From Aliirhizobium wenxiniae (GTDB taxonomy: Bacteria > Pseudomonadota > Alphaproteobacteria > Rhizobiales > Rhizobiaceae), in contig NZ_JAEUAN010000018.1 of NCBI RefSeq assembly GCF_019511445.1, positions 78,136-142,135 of the forward strand: a DNA stretch of 64,000 nt, read 5' to 3'. The notes beneath the pieces are model-generated. The model worked only from the letters and a program-made list of their open reading frames with translations, did no database searches and had not been told where the DNA came from. Made by a program: the position numbers and the translations under genes. Positions 23,765 to 32,061 of this stretch are shown here, in pieces (within the stretch, counting starts at the first letter, position 1; every line of letters starts with the position of its first letter).

Positions 23765-24841
23765 ATGACGGGAACTACAGACAGGCTGCGTATTGCCGTT
23801 TTGTTCGGCGGGCGTTCGGCGGAACATGACGTGTCGGTGCTTTCGGCAACTAATGTCATGAATGCGCTCGATCCGCAAAAATATGATGCGGTACCGGTCT
23901 TCGTCAGCCGCGAAGGCGAATGGCTGCTCAGCGCGTTTGAGGGCGGTGCGCTTTCAAAGCCGGAAAGCGGCACCCAGCTTTCGCTCATTCCCGGCGGCAA
24001 GGGCCGCATGCTTGCGCTTCCCGAAGGGGCTGCGGCATACGAACTGCCGAAGATCGACATCCTGTTTCCCGTGCTTCATGGCCTGCATGGCGAGGACGGC
24101 GCGGTTCAGGGTTTGGCTGAGGTGGCGCGTGTACCGCTTGCCGGCTGCGGCATTCTCGGCTCGGCCAATGCGCTCGACAAGGATATCGCCAAGCGGCTGT
24201 TCAACGAGGCCGGCATTCCGGCTGCACGCTCGGTGACGATCTATCAGGATGCGGCACCCGCTTTCGAGGAACTGGAACAGACGCTCGGCCTGCCGATCTT
24301 CATCAAGCCGGCCCGCCAGGGGTCTTCGGTCGGCGTCAGCAAGGTGTTGACGAAGGCCGGTTACGGCGCGGCGCTGTCCGAAGGGTTTCGCCACGACAGC
24401 AAGCTTCTCGCCGAAGAATTCATCAAGGGCCGCGAGATCGAATGTGCTGTTCTGGAGGCACCGGACGGCAGCCTGTTCGTCTCGACAACGGGTGAGATCG
24501 TTCCGGCGGAGAGCCACGGCTTTTACAGCTACGATGCCAAATATATCGACGAGGATGGCGCGGCGCTGCGAGTCCCGGCGCAGATACCGCCGGATGTCGA
24601 AGACGAGATCCGCGCCTTCGCGATCAAGGCTTTTCGCGCACTCGGCTGCGACGGCATGGCGCGGGCTGACTTCTTCCTCACCGCCGAAGGGCGCATTCTC
24701 GTCAACGAGCTGAACACCATTCCCGGCTTCACCGATATCAGCATGTATTCCAAGGTGATGGGCGCAAGCGGCGTCAGCTATCCTCAAGTGATCGACCGGC
24801 TTGTGGAACACGGGCTGGCGCGGGCCGGCCGATCGATCTGA
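23765..24841 (+). CDS. D-alanine--D-alanine ligase (DdlA type)
   Basis: ATP-grasp ligase making the D-Ala-D-Ala dipeptide of peptidoglycan. The 358 residues show the N-terminal VLFGGRSAEHDVSVLSATNV motif, FPVLHGLHGEDGAVQGL, LPIFIKPARQGSSVGVSKV (ATP binding), GREIECAVLE, and the metal-binding LVNELNTIPGFTDISMYSK. The EHDVS type and the length fit the longer DdlA/VanA-side branch more than the DdlB found in the cell-division cluster, so it may be a second ligase of this organism. The ATG at 23765 follows GAGAGGG; an upstream in-frame start at 23657 lacks a good site and overlaps the hairpin. Confidence 0.93.
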   Translation: MTGTTDRLRIAVLFGGRSAEHDVSVLSATNVMNALDPQKYDAVPVFVSREGEWLLSAFEGGALSKPESGTQLSLIPGGKGRMLALPEGAAAYELPKIDILFPVLHGLHGEDGAVQGLAEVARVPLAGCGILGSANALDKDIAKRLFNEAGIPAARSVTIYQDAAPAFEELEQTLGLPIFIKPARQGSSVGVSKVLTKAGYGAALSEGFRHDSKLLAEEFIKGREIECAVLEAPDGSLFVSTTGEIVPAESHGFYSYDAKYIDEDGAALRVPAQIPPDVEDEIRAFAIKAFRALGCDGMARADFFLTAEGRILVNELNTIPGFTDISMYSKVMGASGVSYPQVIDRLVEHGLARAGRSI

Positions 24842-24861
24842 TCTAATCTCTGATCCGATCC

Positions 24862-25692
24862 TCAAGCTTTCCCGAGGATCGTATCGAGCAGCCTGCCCTC
24901 CAGTTCCGCCAGAACCGGATCGCCATGCCGGCGCGGCTGGTCTCTCGGGATTTCGAGATCAAGGCTGATACGGCCTTCATCAAGCACGATCACCCGGTCG
25001 GCCAGATGCACGGCTTCCGCCACGTCATGGGTCACAAGCACTGCGGTAAAGCCAAGCTCGCGCCAGACATCCGTCACCAGATTCTGCATGCCGATCCGCG
25101 TCAGCGCATCGAGCGCGCCGAGCGGCTCGTCGAGCGCCAGCAGGCCAGGGCGACTGACCAGTGCGCGTGCCAGCGCCACACGCTGCCGCTGGCCACCGGA
25201 AAGCTTTGACGGCCAGTCCTTCGCCTTTTCCGACAGCTGCACGCCCGCCAGCGCCCGCTCGGCCTCGCGCCGCCCGAAAGCCCTTGGCACGCCGTCACCA
25301 AGGCCAACCGCCACATTGTCGGCAACAGAAAACCATGGCAAAAGCCGCGGCTCCTGGAAGACGATGCGGGAATTCGGTTCAACCGCCTCGCCTTCCTCAT
25401 CGACGAACTCTATCCGTCCGCCGGTCGGCTCATCCAGCCCGACGAGAAGCCGCAACAACGTGCTCTTGCCGCAACCGCTCTTGCCGACGATTGCCAGAAA
25501 CTGTCCGGCAGGCACATCGAGGTCGAGACCGCGCAGGACAGGATTGTCGCCGAAGCGTTTTTCGACGCCGCGCAGCCTTAAGCCCGCCGGTTGCGGCGCT
25601 GCCTGATAGTCCACGGGCTGTGCCTCATGGTAAGCGTCCAGCTCCGCATCAGAAATGAAGGCGAGCGGCGATTGATAGGGTCCAACGGGCAT
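24862..25692 (-). CDS. ssuB: Aliphatic sulfonate ABC transporter ATP-binding protein
   Basis: ATPase subunit of the alkanesulfonate importer, 276 residues. Walker A is VGKSGCGKSTLLRLL, the signature is LSGGQRQRVALARAL, Walker B is LLALDEPLGALD, and the switch histidine is in VLVTHDVAEAVH. The Q-loop RIVFQEPRLLPW is typical of the nitrate/sulfonate/taurine group. The 37-residue N-terminal lead is slightly longer than usual. The ATG at 25692 follows AAGGAGG; an earlier in-frame start would lie within ssuC. Last gene of ssuADCB; a short intergenic gap of 10 bases separates it from ssuC. Confidence 0.93.
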   Translation of the reverse strand: MPVGPYQSPLAFISDAELDAYHEAQPVDYQAAPQPAGLRLRGVEKRFGDNPVLRGLDLDVPAGQFLAIVGKSGCGKSTLLRLLVGLDEPTGGRIEFVDEEGEAVEPNSRIVFQEPRLLPWFSVADNVAVGLGDGVPRAFGRREAERALAGVQLSEKAKDWPSKLSGGQRQRVALARALVSRPGLLALDEPLGALDALTRIGMQNLVTDVWRELGFTAVLVTHDVAEAVHLADRVIVLDEGRISLDLEIPRDQPRRHGDPVLAELEGRLLDTILGKA

Positions 25693-25702
25693 TTTATCCT
25701 CC

Positions 25703-26734
25703 TTATCGCTGATAGGCCGGGTTCCATGAGAGCGCTGCCCGCTCCAACGTCCGGGCAATGACGTCGGCAAGCTTGCCGAGCACCGCATAGATGACCAGCG
25801 CCAGCACGACGACATCGGTCATCATGAATTCGCGCGCGGTATTGGCCATGTAGCCGATGCCGGAATTGGCGGCGATCGATTCCGAGACGATCAGCGTTAG
25901 CCACATGATGCCGAGCGCATAACGCAGGCCAACGAAGATCGACGGCAGTGCGCCTGGAAAGATCACCTTGCGGAACAGCGACCAGCCGCTCATGCCGTAG
26001 ATGCGCCCCATCTCGATGAGGTCGCGATCGACATTCTTCACCCCGTGATAGGTGTTCAAATAGATCGGGAAGAGCACGCCGAGCGATGTGAGGAACAGCT
26101 TGGCCTCCTCGCCGATGCCGAACCAGAGGATGACGAGCGGGATCATCGCCAGATGCGGAATGGTGCGCAGCATCTGCAGCGTCGTATCGGTCAGCTGTTC
26201 CGACAGTTTCGACACGCCGTTGGCGATGCCGAGCAAAAAGCCGATCGAGCCGCCGATCAGAAGACCGCTCAGCGCACGCGCACCACTGACACCGACATCG
26301 CGGGCGAGTTCACCGGAAAACAGCCTTTCCCAGAAAGCCGCAACCACCGCCGCCGGCGATGGCATGATGCGGTCGGAGATGAGGCCGAAGGAGGAACCGG
26401 CCTGCCAGAGAATGACCAATGTCACCGGCAGGAGAAATGGCAAAAATCGGCCGAAAGCGGCCAATACTGCTCGGGAGCGATCGGAGGCGCTCCGGGTGAT
26501 CTCCCCCCTTGTGGGGGAGATGTCAGCGAAGCTGACAGAGCGGGGTGATGCCCCCTCGGCGACCTCTGCCGATGCCGAATTCCGCGAGACGTTCCCCCCC
26601 TCTGCCCTGCCGGGCATCTCCCCCACAAGGGGGGAGATCGCAGGAGCCGCGAGCCCTTTGCCCCCAACAGATCGCGACTGACTGCCACTACGTCGAAGCG
26701 GGTGACCATCGGTAAACGTATCGACTGTCGTCAT
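25703..26734 (-). CDS. ssuC: Aliphatic sulfonate ABC transporter permease with repeat-derived N-terminal tail
   Basis: Inner-membrane permease of 343 residues. The transport domain begins with TM1 around residue 95 (FLPFLLPVTLVILWQAGS) and has about six TM segments; the EAA loop ends in GALPSIFVGLRYALGIMW. The family's usual tail before TM1 is about 20-30 residues, but here it is about 94. Residues about 32-79 are encoded by a palindromic repeat element (26498-26639) and read AISPLVGEMPGRAEGG ... ADISPTRGEI, very unlike a permease. The start at 26734 is supported by its place 21 bases after the ssuD stop and a GAGAGA ribosome binding site, so the element lies between start codon and TM1 and is translated. 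Confidence 0.9.
   Translation of the reverse strand: MTTVDTFTDGHPLRRSGSQSRSVGGKGLAAPAISPLVGEMPGRAEGGNVSRNSASAEVAEGASPRSVSFADISPTRGEITRSASDRSRAVLAAFGRFLPFLLPVTLVILWQAGSSFGLISDRIMPSPAAVVAAFWERLFSGELARDVGVSGARALSGLLIGGSIGFLLGIANGVSKLSEQLTDTTLQMLRTIPHLAMIPLVILWFGIGEEAKLFLTSLGVLFPIYLNTYHGVKNVDRDLIEMGRIYGMSGWSLFRKVIFPGALPSIFVGLRYALGIMWLTLIVSESIAANSGIGYMANTAREFMMTDVVVLALVIYAVLGKLADVIARTLERAALSWNPAYQR
26498..26639. repeat. Palindromic repeat element inside ssuC
   Basis: A 142-base element with 25-base perfect terminal inverted repeats (GATCTCCCCCCTTGTGGGGG and 5 more bases at each end). Each end contains its own ATCTCCCCC/GGGGGAGAT palindrome. The same family occurs inside uvrB at 61742-61861. It is read in frame in ssuC without stops over its whole length. 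Confidence 0.85.
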
Positions 26735-26755
26735 TCTCTCGCCCTCACTCTCTTA

Positions 26756-27931
26756 TCAGGCTGCCGCGACGGCGCGGATGGTGGCGTGACCACCGCCGCC
26801 GAAGAGCGGTTTTCCCGAGGCGAACTCGTTGCCGAAGCCAGCACGCTGTTCCTCGCGGGTGATGCCGAGTTCCGGGAAGAGCAGTTCCGCCACGCGATAG
26901 GCCTCTTCCAGATGCGGATAACCGGAGCCGATCACCGTCTCGATGCCAAGATCCTGGTATTCGCGCAGGCGTGCGGCCACCGTCTTCGGCGAGCCGACCA
27001 GTGCGGTACCCGCCCCCGAGCGCACCAGCCCGATACCGGCCCAGAGGTTGGGCGAGACTTCCAGCTTGTCGCGACGACCATTATGCAGCGCCGCCATTCG
27101 CTGCTGGCCGACACTGTCGGAATCACGGGCGAAATGCGCCTGCGCCTTGGCGATCGTCTCGTCGGAGAGTTTGGAGATCAGCTTATCCGCCGCTTCCCAT
27201 GCTTCCTCGTCGGTCTCACGGACGATGAAATGCAGGCGAATGCCGAAGGAGACGTCCCTGCCCCGTTTTTCGGCAGCAGCGCGCACGGCCTTGATCTTCT
27301 CACCCACCTGTTCCGGCGGCTCGCCCCAGGTCAAATATTTGTCGCCGCGACCGGCAAAGAATTCGATGCCGGCATCCGACGATCCGCCGAAATAAAGCGG
27401 CGGCCGCGGCTGCTGGATGGTCGGGAAACCGAGCCTGGCATTTTTCGCCTTGATATGCTTGCCGTCGAGATCCGCATGGCCGGTGGTGACAAGATCCTCA
27501 AAGACCTGGAAGAATTCCTCCGCGTGGGTGTAACGCTCGTCATGCTCGAGAAAGATGCCGTCACCGGCCAGTTCCGATGGATTGCCGCCGACGACGATAT
27601 TGAGGAGCAGCCTGCCGTTCGTCACCCGGTCGAGTGCAGCCGCGAGCCGTGCGTAATAGGCAGGTGCCGCCGTGCCCGGACGGATCGCCACCAGAAATTT
27701 CAGTTTTTCGGTGAACGGCGCCAGAGAGGCCGCCGTGACGAAGGATTCCTCGCAGGAAACGCCGGTCGGCAACAGAACGCCGGAAAACCCAAGCCTGTCC
27801 ACCGTCTGCGCCAGTTCGCGCAGATAGCGGTTCTCCGGCGGGCGGTTCAGTTCGCTGCCGCCGAGATAGGTGCCGTCGCCACCGGTCGGAATGAACCAGA
27901 GAAAATCGATGGGGTTCTTCTTATCGCTCAT
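26756..27931 (-). CDS. ssuD: FMNH2-dependent alkanesulfonate monooxygenase
   Basis: Cleaves the C-S bond of alkanesulfonates with FMNH2 and oxygen, releasing sulfite and an aldehyde. The 391-residue bacterial-luciferase-like barrel begins with PIDFLWFIPTGGDGTYLGG and includes LPTGVSCEESFVTAASLAP (catalytic Cys near residue 56), VAIRPGTAAPAYYARLAA, NIVVGGNPSELAGDG, and the C-terminal YPHLEEAYRVAELLFPELG. It needs a flavin reductase (SsuE or another); none is encoded nearby. The ATG at 27931 follows AAGGA; a TTG two codons earlier is possible. It lies between ssuA and ssuC. Confidence 0.95.
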   Translation of the reverse strand: MSDKKNPIDFLWFIPTGGDGTYLGGSELNRPPENRYLRELAQTVDRLGFSGVLLPTGVSCEESFVTAASLAPFTEKLKFLVAIRPGTAAPAYYARLAAALDRVTNGRLLLNIVVGGNPSELAGDGIFLEHDERYTHAEEFFQVFEDLVTTGHADLDGKHIKAKNARLGFPTIQQPRPPLYFGGSSDAGIEFFAGRGDKYLTWGEPPEQVGEKIKAVRAAAEKRGRDVSFGIRLHFIVRETDEEAWEAADKLISKLSDETIAKAQAHFARDSDSVGQQRMAALHNGRRDKLEVSPNLWAGIGLVRSGAGTALVGSPKTVAARLREYQDLGIETVIGSGYPHLEEAYRVAELLFPELGITREEQRAGFGNEFASGKPLFGGGGHATIRAVAAA

Positions 27932-27975
27932 CGTCAAAAATCCTTGATCTCGGTTGGTCTGTGACGGACGGCAGC

Positions 27976-28953
27976 TCAGCTGGCCTTCGGGCGCCAGACG
28001 ATGTCGGAAATGTCCAGCTTTCGCGGGATGATCTTGAGATCGTAGAATTCGTCGGCCAGCGCCTGCTGGTACTGGACTGCCGCATCCGGCACGGTGGAGA
28101 CAGCGCCGAGATCCGCGCCACGCCGCGACAGCACGACCTTGGTGACATCTTCCGGCACGCCGGTAATCGAGGCGATCGCCTTTACCGTTTCGTCGAAATT
28201 CGACTGTGCCGTACCGCCGACCTTTTTCAGTTCGTCGATCACCTCGACGATCAGATCGCCGTTCTCGCCAGCGAAATCACCATTACCGAGGAAATAGCTC
28301 CAACTGTCGACGATGCCTTCCGCCGTCGTCAGCACGCGGGTCTGCGGATCGGCTTCGGCAATCGCGGTATAGGGATCCCAGATCGACCAGGCATCGATCG
28401 AGCCGTTCTTGAAGGCGGCGGCCGCATCCGGCGGCGCCAGATCGAGCTGGGTCACGTCGGTGGGTGCAAGACCGCCCTTGCGCAGAACCTTGACCGCAAC
28501 ATTGTGGGCGCTGGAGCCGCGCTTGAAGGCGAGCTTCTTGCCCTTCAGGTCCGCGATCGACTGAATAGGACTGTCCTTGTGGACGAGGATGGCCGAACCT
28601 TGAGAACTGCCCCGATAGGTGCCGACATAAAGCAGATTGCCACGTGCGGCCTGGGCAAATAGCGGCGGCACGTCACCCGTCGGGCCGAAATCAAGCGCGC
28701 CCGCCCCGAGCGCTTCGAGAAGCGGCGGGCCGGATGTGAATTCCGACCACGTGACCTTGATGCCGCGATCGGCAAAACGCTTTTCGAGCGCGCCCTGGCT
28801 CTTGGCGAGCGCCAGCACACCGTTCTTCTGCCAGCCGATACGCAGTTCCTTGGCGGCGGCCCTCGCTTGGCCGGCAATCGGCAGCACTGCCGCGGCCGCG
28901 GCCGCACCGATCAGCCCCAATGCCTGCCGACGTTTCAAATTGAGTGTCACCAT
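27976..28953 (-). CDS. ssuA: Aliphatic sulfonate ABC transporter substrate-binding protein
   Basis: Periplasmic binding protein for alkanesulfonates, 325 residues. The N-terminus LNLKRRQALGLIGAAAAAAVLPIAGQARA is a signal peptide with a twin arginine and could use the Tat or Sec route. Core family features: LRIGWQKNGVLALAKSQGAL, VTWSEFTSGPPLLEALGAGALDFGPTGDVP, GSSAHNVAVKVLRKGGLAP, and AWSIWDPYTAIAEA. The ATG at 28953 follows GAGGAAGG. First gene of an ssuADCB operon (order A-D-C-B); gaps of 20-50 bases separate the genes. Sulfate-starvation control is expected by analogy but the regulator is not in view. Confidence 0.94.
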   Translation of the reverse strand: MVTLNLKRRQALGLIGAAAAAAVLPIAGQARAAAKELRIGWQKNGVLALAKSQGALEKRFADRGIKVTWSEFTSGPPLLEALGAGALDFGPTGDVPPLFAQAARGNLLYVGTYRGSSQGSAILVHKDSPIQSIADLKGKKLAFKRGSSAHNVAVKVLRKGGLAPTDVTQLDLAPPDAAAAFKNGSIDAWSIWDPYTAIAEADPQTRVLTTAEGIVDSWSYFLGNGDFAGENGDLIVEVIDELKKVGGTAQSNFDETVKAIASITGVPEDVTKVVLSRRGADLGAVSTVPDAAVQYQQALADEFYDLKIIPRKLDISDIVWRPKAS

Positions 28954-29207
28954 CGAATGAACCCTTCCTCTCCGGATTTCGATGGTGAAAGGCTCCCATA
29001 CTCTATCGACTTGGTCGACATTCCAACATTTCAAAAAACAACCGGGAATGGAGATTTCATTTCTCCGATTCAAGCAGATGGGAATGCAAAACTGCTAAAC
29101 CGCAAATCTACGCTGCGTTGCGGAAAATCATTTTTGCCTGCTTTGTTCTTCCCGTCGGCCATGCTTTGTTCTAATCATCTGGAACAACAAGCGTTCGGAG
29201 GTTCGGC
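28954..29207. promoter_or_regulatory. Divergent promoter region of ssuADCB and the dehydrogenase gene
   Basis: 254 bases with an inverted repeat GGAGA-N7-TCTCC at 29050-29066 and a GTCGAC palindrome near 29012. No confident -35/-10 pair was identified. The repeat is a fair candidate operator for a CysB/LysR-type control of the ssu operon, by analogy only. Confidence 0.35.
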
Positions 29208-30080
29208 ATGGCGAAAGTGGCATTCATCGGTCTCGGGGTGATGGGTTTCCCGATGGCGGGACATCTCAAGCAGAAGGGCGGCCACGACGTCACCGTCTAT
29301 AACCGCACCGCCGCCAAGGCTGCCGACTGGGCCGCGAAATTCGGTGGTGCGACCGGAGCCACCCCGGCTGAAGCCGCCAAGGATTCCGATTTCGTTTTCA
29401 CCTGCGTCGGCAATGACGACGATCTCCGCTCAGTGACAACAGGCGAAAACGGCGTACTCTCTTCGATGAAGGCAGGTGCGATCCTGATCGACAACACCAC
29501 GGCCAGCGCCGAAGTCGCCCGAGAACTGGAGGCCGCAGCCAAAGAAAAGGGTGTCCACTTCATGGATGCGCCCGTTTCCGGCGGACAGGCAGGCGCGGAA
29601 AACGGCGTGCTCACCGTCATGTGCGGCGGCGAGCAAGCCATCTTCGACAAGGCCAAGCCGGTCATAGACGCCTATGCCCGCATGGTCGGGCTGATGGGTC
29701 CGGTCGGAAGCGGCCAACTCACCAAGATGATGAACCAGATCTGCATTGCGGGCATCGTCCAGGGTCTCTCGGAAGCCATTCATTTCGGCAAGCAGTCGGG
29801 TCTCGATATTGAAAAGGTCGTCGATGTCATTTCCAAGGGTGCTGCCGGTTCGTGGCAGATGGAAAACCGCCACAAGACGATGGACCAGGGAAAATACGAT
29901 TTCGGCTTTGCCGTCGACTGGATGCGCAAGGATCTCGACATCGTGCTGACCGAGGCGCGCCGCAACGGCGCAAAACTGCCGCTGACGGCGCTGGTCGATC
30001 AGTTCTATGGCGACGTGCAGGCCATGGGCGGCAATCGCTGGGACACGTCCTCGCTGCTCGCCCGGCTTGAGCGGAAATAA
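29208..30080 (+). CDS. NAD(P)-dependent beta-hydroxyacid dehydrogenase (3-hydroxyisobutyrate dehydrogenase family)
   Basis: Soluble oxidoreductase of 290 residues. The N-terminal Rossmann motif is AFIGLGVMGFPMAGHL; NNT-type sequence AILIDNTTASAEVARE, the substrate-binding DAPVSGGQAGAENGVLTVMCGG, and the catalytic lysine region GSGQLTKMMNQICIAG (Lys near residue 174) are intact. The substrate may be 3-hydroxyisobutyrate, tartronate semialdehyde or a related acid; the sequence does not decide. It starts ATG after GTTCGGAGG. The AlkD-like gene follows 18 bases after its stop. Confidence 0.9.
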   Translation: MAKVAFIGLGVMGFPMAGHLKQKGGHDVTVYNRTAAKAADWAAKFGGATGATPAEAAKDSDFVFTCVGNDDDLRSVTTGENGVLSSMKAGAILIDNTTASAEVARELEAAAKEKGVHFMDAPVSGGQAGAENGVLTVMCGGEQAIFDKAKPVIDAYARMVGLMGPVGSGQLTKMMNQICIAGIVQGLSEAIHFGKQSGLDIEKVVDVISKGAAGSWQMENRHKTMDQGKYDFGFAVDWMRKDLDIVLTEARRNGAKLPLTALVDQFYGDVQAMGGNRWDTSSLLARLERK

Positions 30081-30098
30081 CCGGCAAGGTCAAAGGCA

Positions 30099-30788
30099 AT
30101 GCTCAGCCCCTCCTCCGACGTCGCAGGCATCATCGATCATCTGCGCACATTACGGTCGGAGGAGAACATTGCCGGCATGGGCCGCCTCGGCATAGTCACC
30201 GAAACGGCGCTCGGGATCTCCAATCCGGACCTGCAGAAGATTGCCCGGGCGGTAGAACGAAACCACGCCCGGGCGCTCGAACTTTGGAAGACAGGCATCC
30301 GCGAGGCGCGGATGGTGGCGATCTACACGGCCGACCCGAAAGCGCTTAACCCCGCCGAAGCACATTCATGGGCGAATGACTTCGTCTCCTGGGAAATCGT
30401 CGATACCGCCGCCGACCTTTTTACCGAAACGCCCTTCTGGCAGGACCTGATCGCCGACTTTGCCGCAGACGATCGCGAATTCGTCCGCCGCACGGCCTTT
30501 GCCATGATCGCCGGCGCCTCCGTCCATCTGAAGAAGGAACCGGATGCAGCGTTGATCTGCTATCTGCCTTTGATCGAAGAGCACTCCACCGATCCGCGCA
30601 ATTTCGTCAGAAAGGCCGTCAACTGGGCCTTGCGCAATATCGGCAAGCGCAGCGTCACCTGCCATGCCCCTGCCCTCGCCCTTGCCCGAAAACTTGAGGC
30701 ATCCGACGATAAAACGGCACGTTGGATCGGCAAGGATGCAGTCAAGGAATTGTCGAGCGAGAAGGTGCTGAAGCGGCTGAAAGTCTGA
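30099..30788 (+). CDS. DNA alkylation repair protein (AlkD-like)
   Basis: A 229-residue HEAT-like repeat protein of the AlkD family, which removes cationic alkylated bases such as 3-methyladenine. Family features are LGISNPDLQKIARAVERNHARALELWKTGIREARMVA, the following DWVxWxxVD-like segment NDFVSWEIVDTAADLF, FVRRTAFAMIAGASVH, and NFVRKAVNWALRNIGKR. The W, D and R residues used to hold DNA in AlkD (here in SWEIVD and VRKAVNWALRNIGK) are present. Catalysis is not proven for this subgroup. It is 18 bases after the dehydrogenase gene and ends facing the Lrp gene. Confidence 0.85.
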   Translation: MLSPSSDVAGIIDHLRTLRSEENIAGMGRLGIVTETALGISNPDLQKIARAVERNHARALELWKTGIREARMVAIYTADPKALNPAEAHSWANDFVSWEIVDTAADLFTETPFWQDLIADFAADDREFVRRTAFAMIAGASVHLKKEPDAALICYLPLIEEHSTDPRNFVRKAVNWALRNIGKRSVTCHAPALALARKLEASDDKTARWIGKDAVKELSSEKVLKRLKV

Positions 30789-30862
30789 ATATCAAAGCGA
30801 AAACGCCGCAACCCATGCCGGATCGCAGCGCTCGCAAAATTGCCTCAACAGAGCTGGATCGC

Positions 30863-31354
30863 TCAGTCGTCGCCGGATTTCTGGTTGTCGATCATCATGT
30901 AGTCGAGCGGCAGTTCCGTCGTGTACTTGATCTGCTCCATGGCGAAGACGGAGGAGACGTCGCGGATCTCGATCTTGGCGATCAGGCGCTTGTAGAAGGC
31001 GTCATAGGCGGCGATATCCGGCACGACGACGCGCAGGAGATAATCGACATCACCGCTCATGCGGTAAAACTCCACCACTTCCGGGAAATCGACCACGACT
31101 TCGGAAAAACGCTTCAGCCATTCGATCGAGTGGCTGGCGGTACGGATCGAGACGAAGACGGTAACCTTGGTGTTGACCTTGCCCGGATCGAGCAATGCCA
31201 CGCGACGGCGAATGACGCCGTCCTCTTCCATCTTCTGGATACGACGCCAGCAAGGCGTGGTGGACAGGCCGACCTTCTTTGCGAGATCCGCAACTGCGAG
31301 TGTGGAATCCTCCTGCAGAATGCGCAGGATCTTGCGGTCAAGACGGTCCATCAT
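30863..31354 (-). CDS. Lrp/AsnC-family transcriptional regulator
   Basis: 163 residues: an N-terminal HTH (DRKILRILQEDSTLAVADLAKKVGLSTTPCWRRIQKMEEDGVI) and a C-terminal RAM domain (VNTKVTVFVSIRTASHSIEWLKRF, MSGDVDYLLRVVVPDIAAYDAF, TTELPLDY). These form octamers that sense amino acids. Targets are unknown. No catabolic gene is divergently placed, so a global Lrp role or a remote target is possible. The gene upstream in the same direction is the uracil-DNA glycosylase-like gene, 47 bases away. Confidence 0.92.
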   Translation of the reverse strand: MMDRLDRKILRILQEDSTLAVADLAKKVGLSTTPCWRRIQKMEEDGVIRRRVALLDPGKVNTKVTVFVSIRTASHSIEWLKRFSEVVVDFPEVVEFYRMSGDVDYLLRVVVPDIAAYDAFYKRLIAKIEIRDVSSVFAMEQIKYTTELPLDYMMIDNQKSGDD

Positions 31355-31401
31355 TGTCCCCTTCGAAATGTTTTTTCGTTATACACCCGAATTTCGCACA
31401 G

Positions 31402-32061
31402 TTAAGCGAATTTTGTTCCGCGGATCAAGCTATCCACATGCAGCCTCAGCACCGGCAGGATCTCTTCCTCAAACCAGACGTTTCTTTTCAGCCAGCCGCT
31501 GTTGCGCCAACTCGGATGCGGCAGTGGCAGGATGCGCGGCCCGTCATTGGCGAAGAAATAGTCGCGCCAGTTTCTCACCGTCTCGGTCGTGCTTTTCTTG
31601 CGGCGCGCACCCAGATGCCATGCAGCGGCATATTGGCCGATGACGAGGATGGTGTCGATTTGCGGCATTGCCGCAATCACCTTGCTGCGCCATGCGGGCG
31701 CACATTCCTTGCGCGGCGGCAGGTCGCTTCCCTTTGCGTCGTAACCGGGAAAACAGAAGCCCATGGGCACGATCGCTAGACGGCTCGCGTCATAAAATTC
31801 CTCGCGCGTGACGCCCATCCAGTCGCGCAGCCGGTTGCCAGATGCATCATCGAAAGGCAGTCCGCTTTCATGGACGCGCAGGCCCGGCGCCTGGCCGGCA
31901 ATCATCAGCCTCGCCGTCGATGACAGCGTTACGACCGGCCGCGGCTCATGGGGCAGCGGATTGTCCGCCTTTGCAGGATGATCCCGACAGATGCGACAGG
32001 CGGCAATCGATGCGCCAAGATCGGCGATCCGGCAAGGGTCCGTCACGACCAAGGAAGCCAC
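31402..32061 (-). CDS. Uracil-DNA glycosylase superfamily protein
   Basis: 219 residues with the UDG superfamily fold: MIAGQAPGLRVHESGLPFDDASGNRLRDWMGV (motif 1, GQAPG), ILVIGQYAAAWHLG, and ILPLPHPSWRNSGWLKRN (motif 2, HPSWRN). The four cysteine cluster of true family 4 enzymes is only partly suggested (CRICRDHP), so the class is not certain. Probably removes uracil or another damaged base. The GTG start at 32061 overlaps the nuclease gene by 19 bases; a TTG at 32052 with GGG 8 bases upstream is an equally good start. Confidence 0.82.
   Translation of the reverse strand: MASLVVTDPCRIADLGASIAACRICRDHPAKADNPLPHEPRPVVTLSSTARLMIAGQAPGLRVHESGLPFDDASGNRLRDWMGVTREEFYDASRLAIVPMGFCFPGYDAKGSDLPPRKECAPAWRSKVIAAMPQIDTILVIGQYAAAWHLGARRKKSTTETVRNWRDYFFANDGPRILPLPHPSWRNSGWLKRNVWFEEEILPVLRLHVDSLIRGTKFA

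Noticed and set aside
26422..26709. Short frames with SPPLWGRCPAGQRGG-like sequence around the ssuC repeat
   Set aside because: Alternative-frame readings of the palindromic element, with no start signal of their own.
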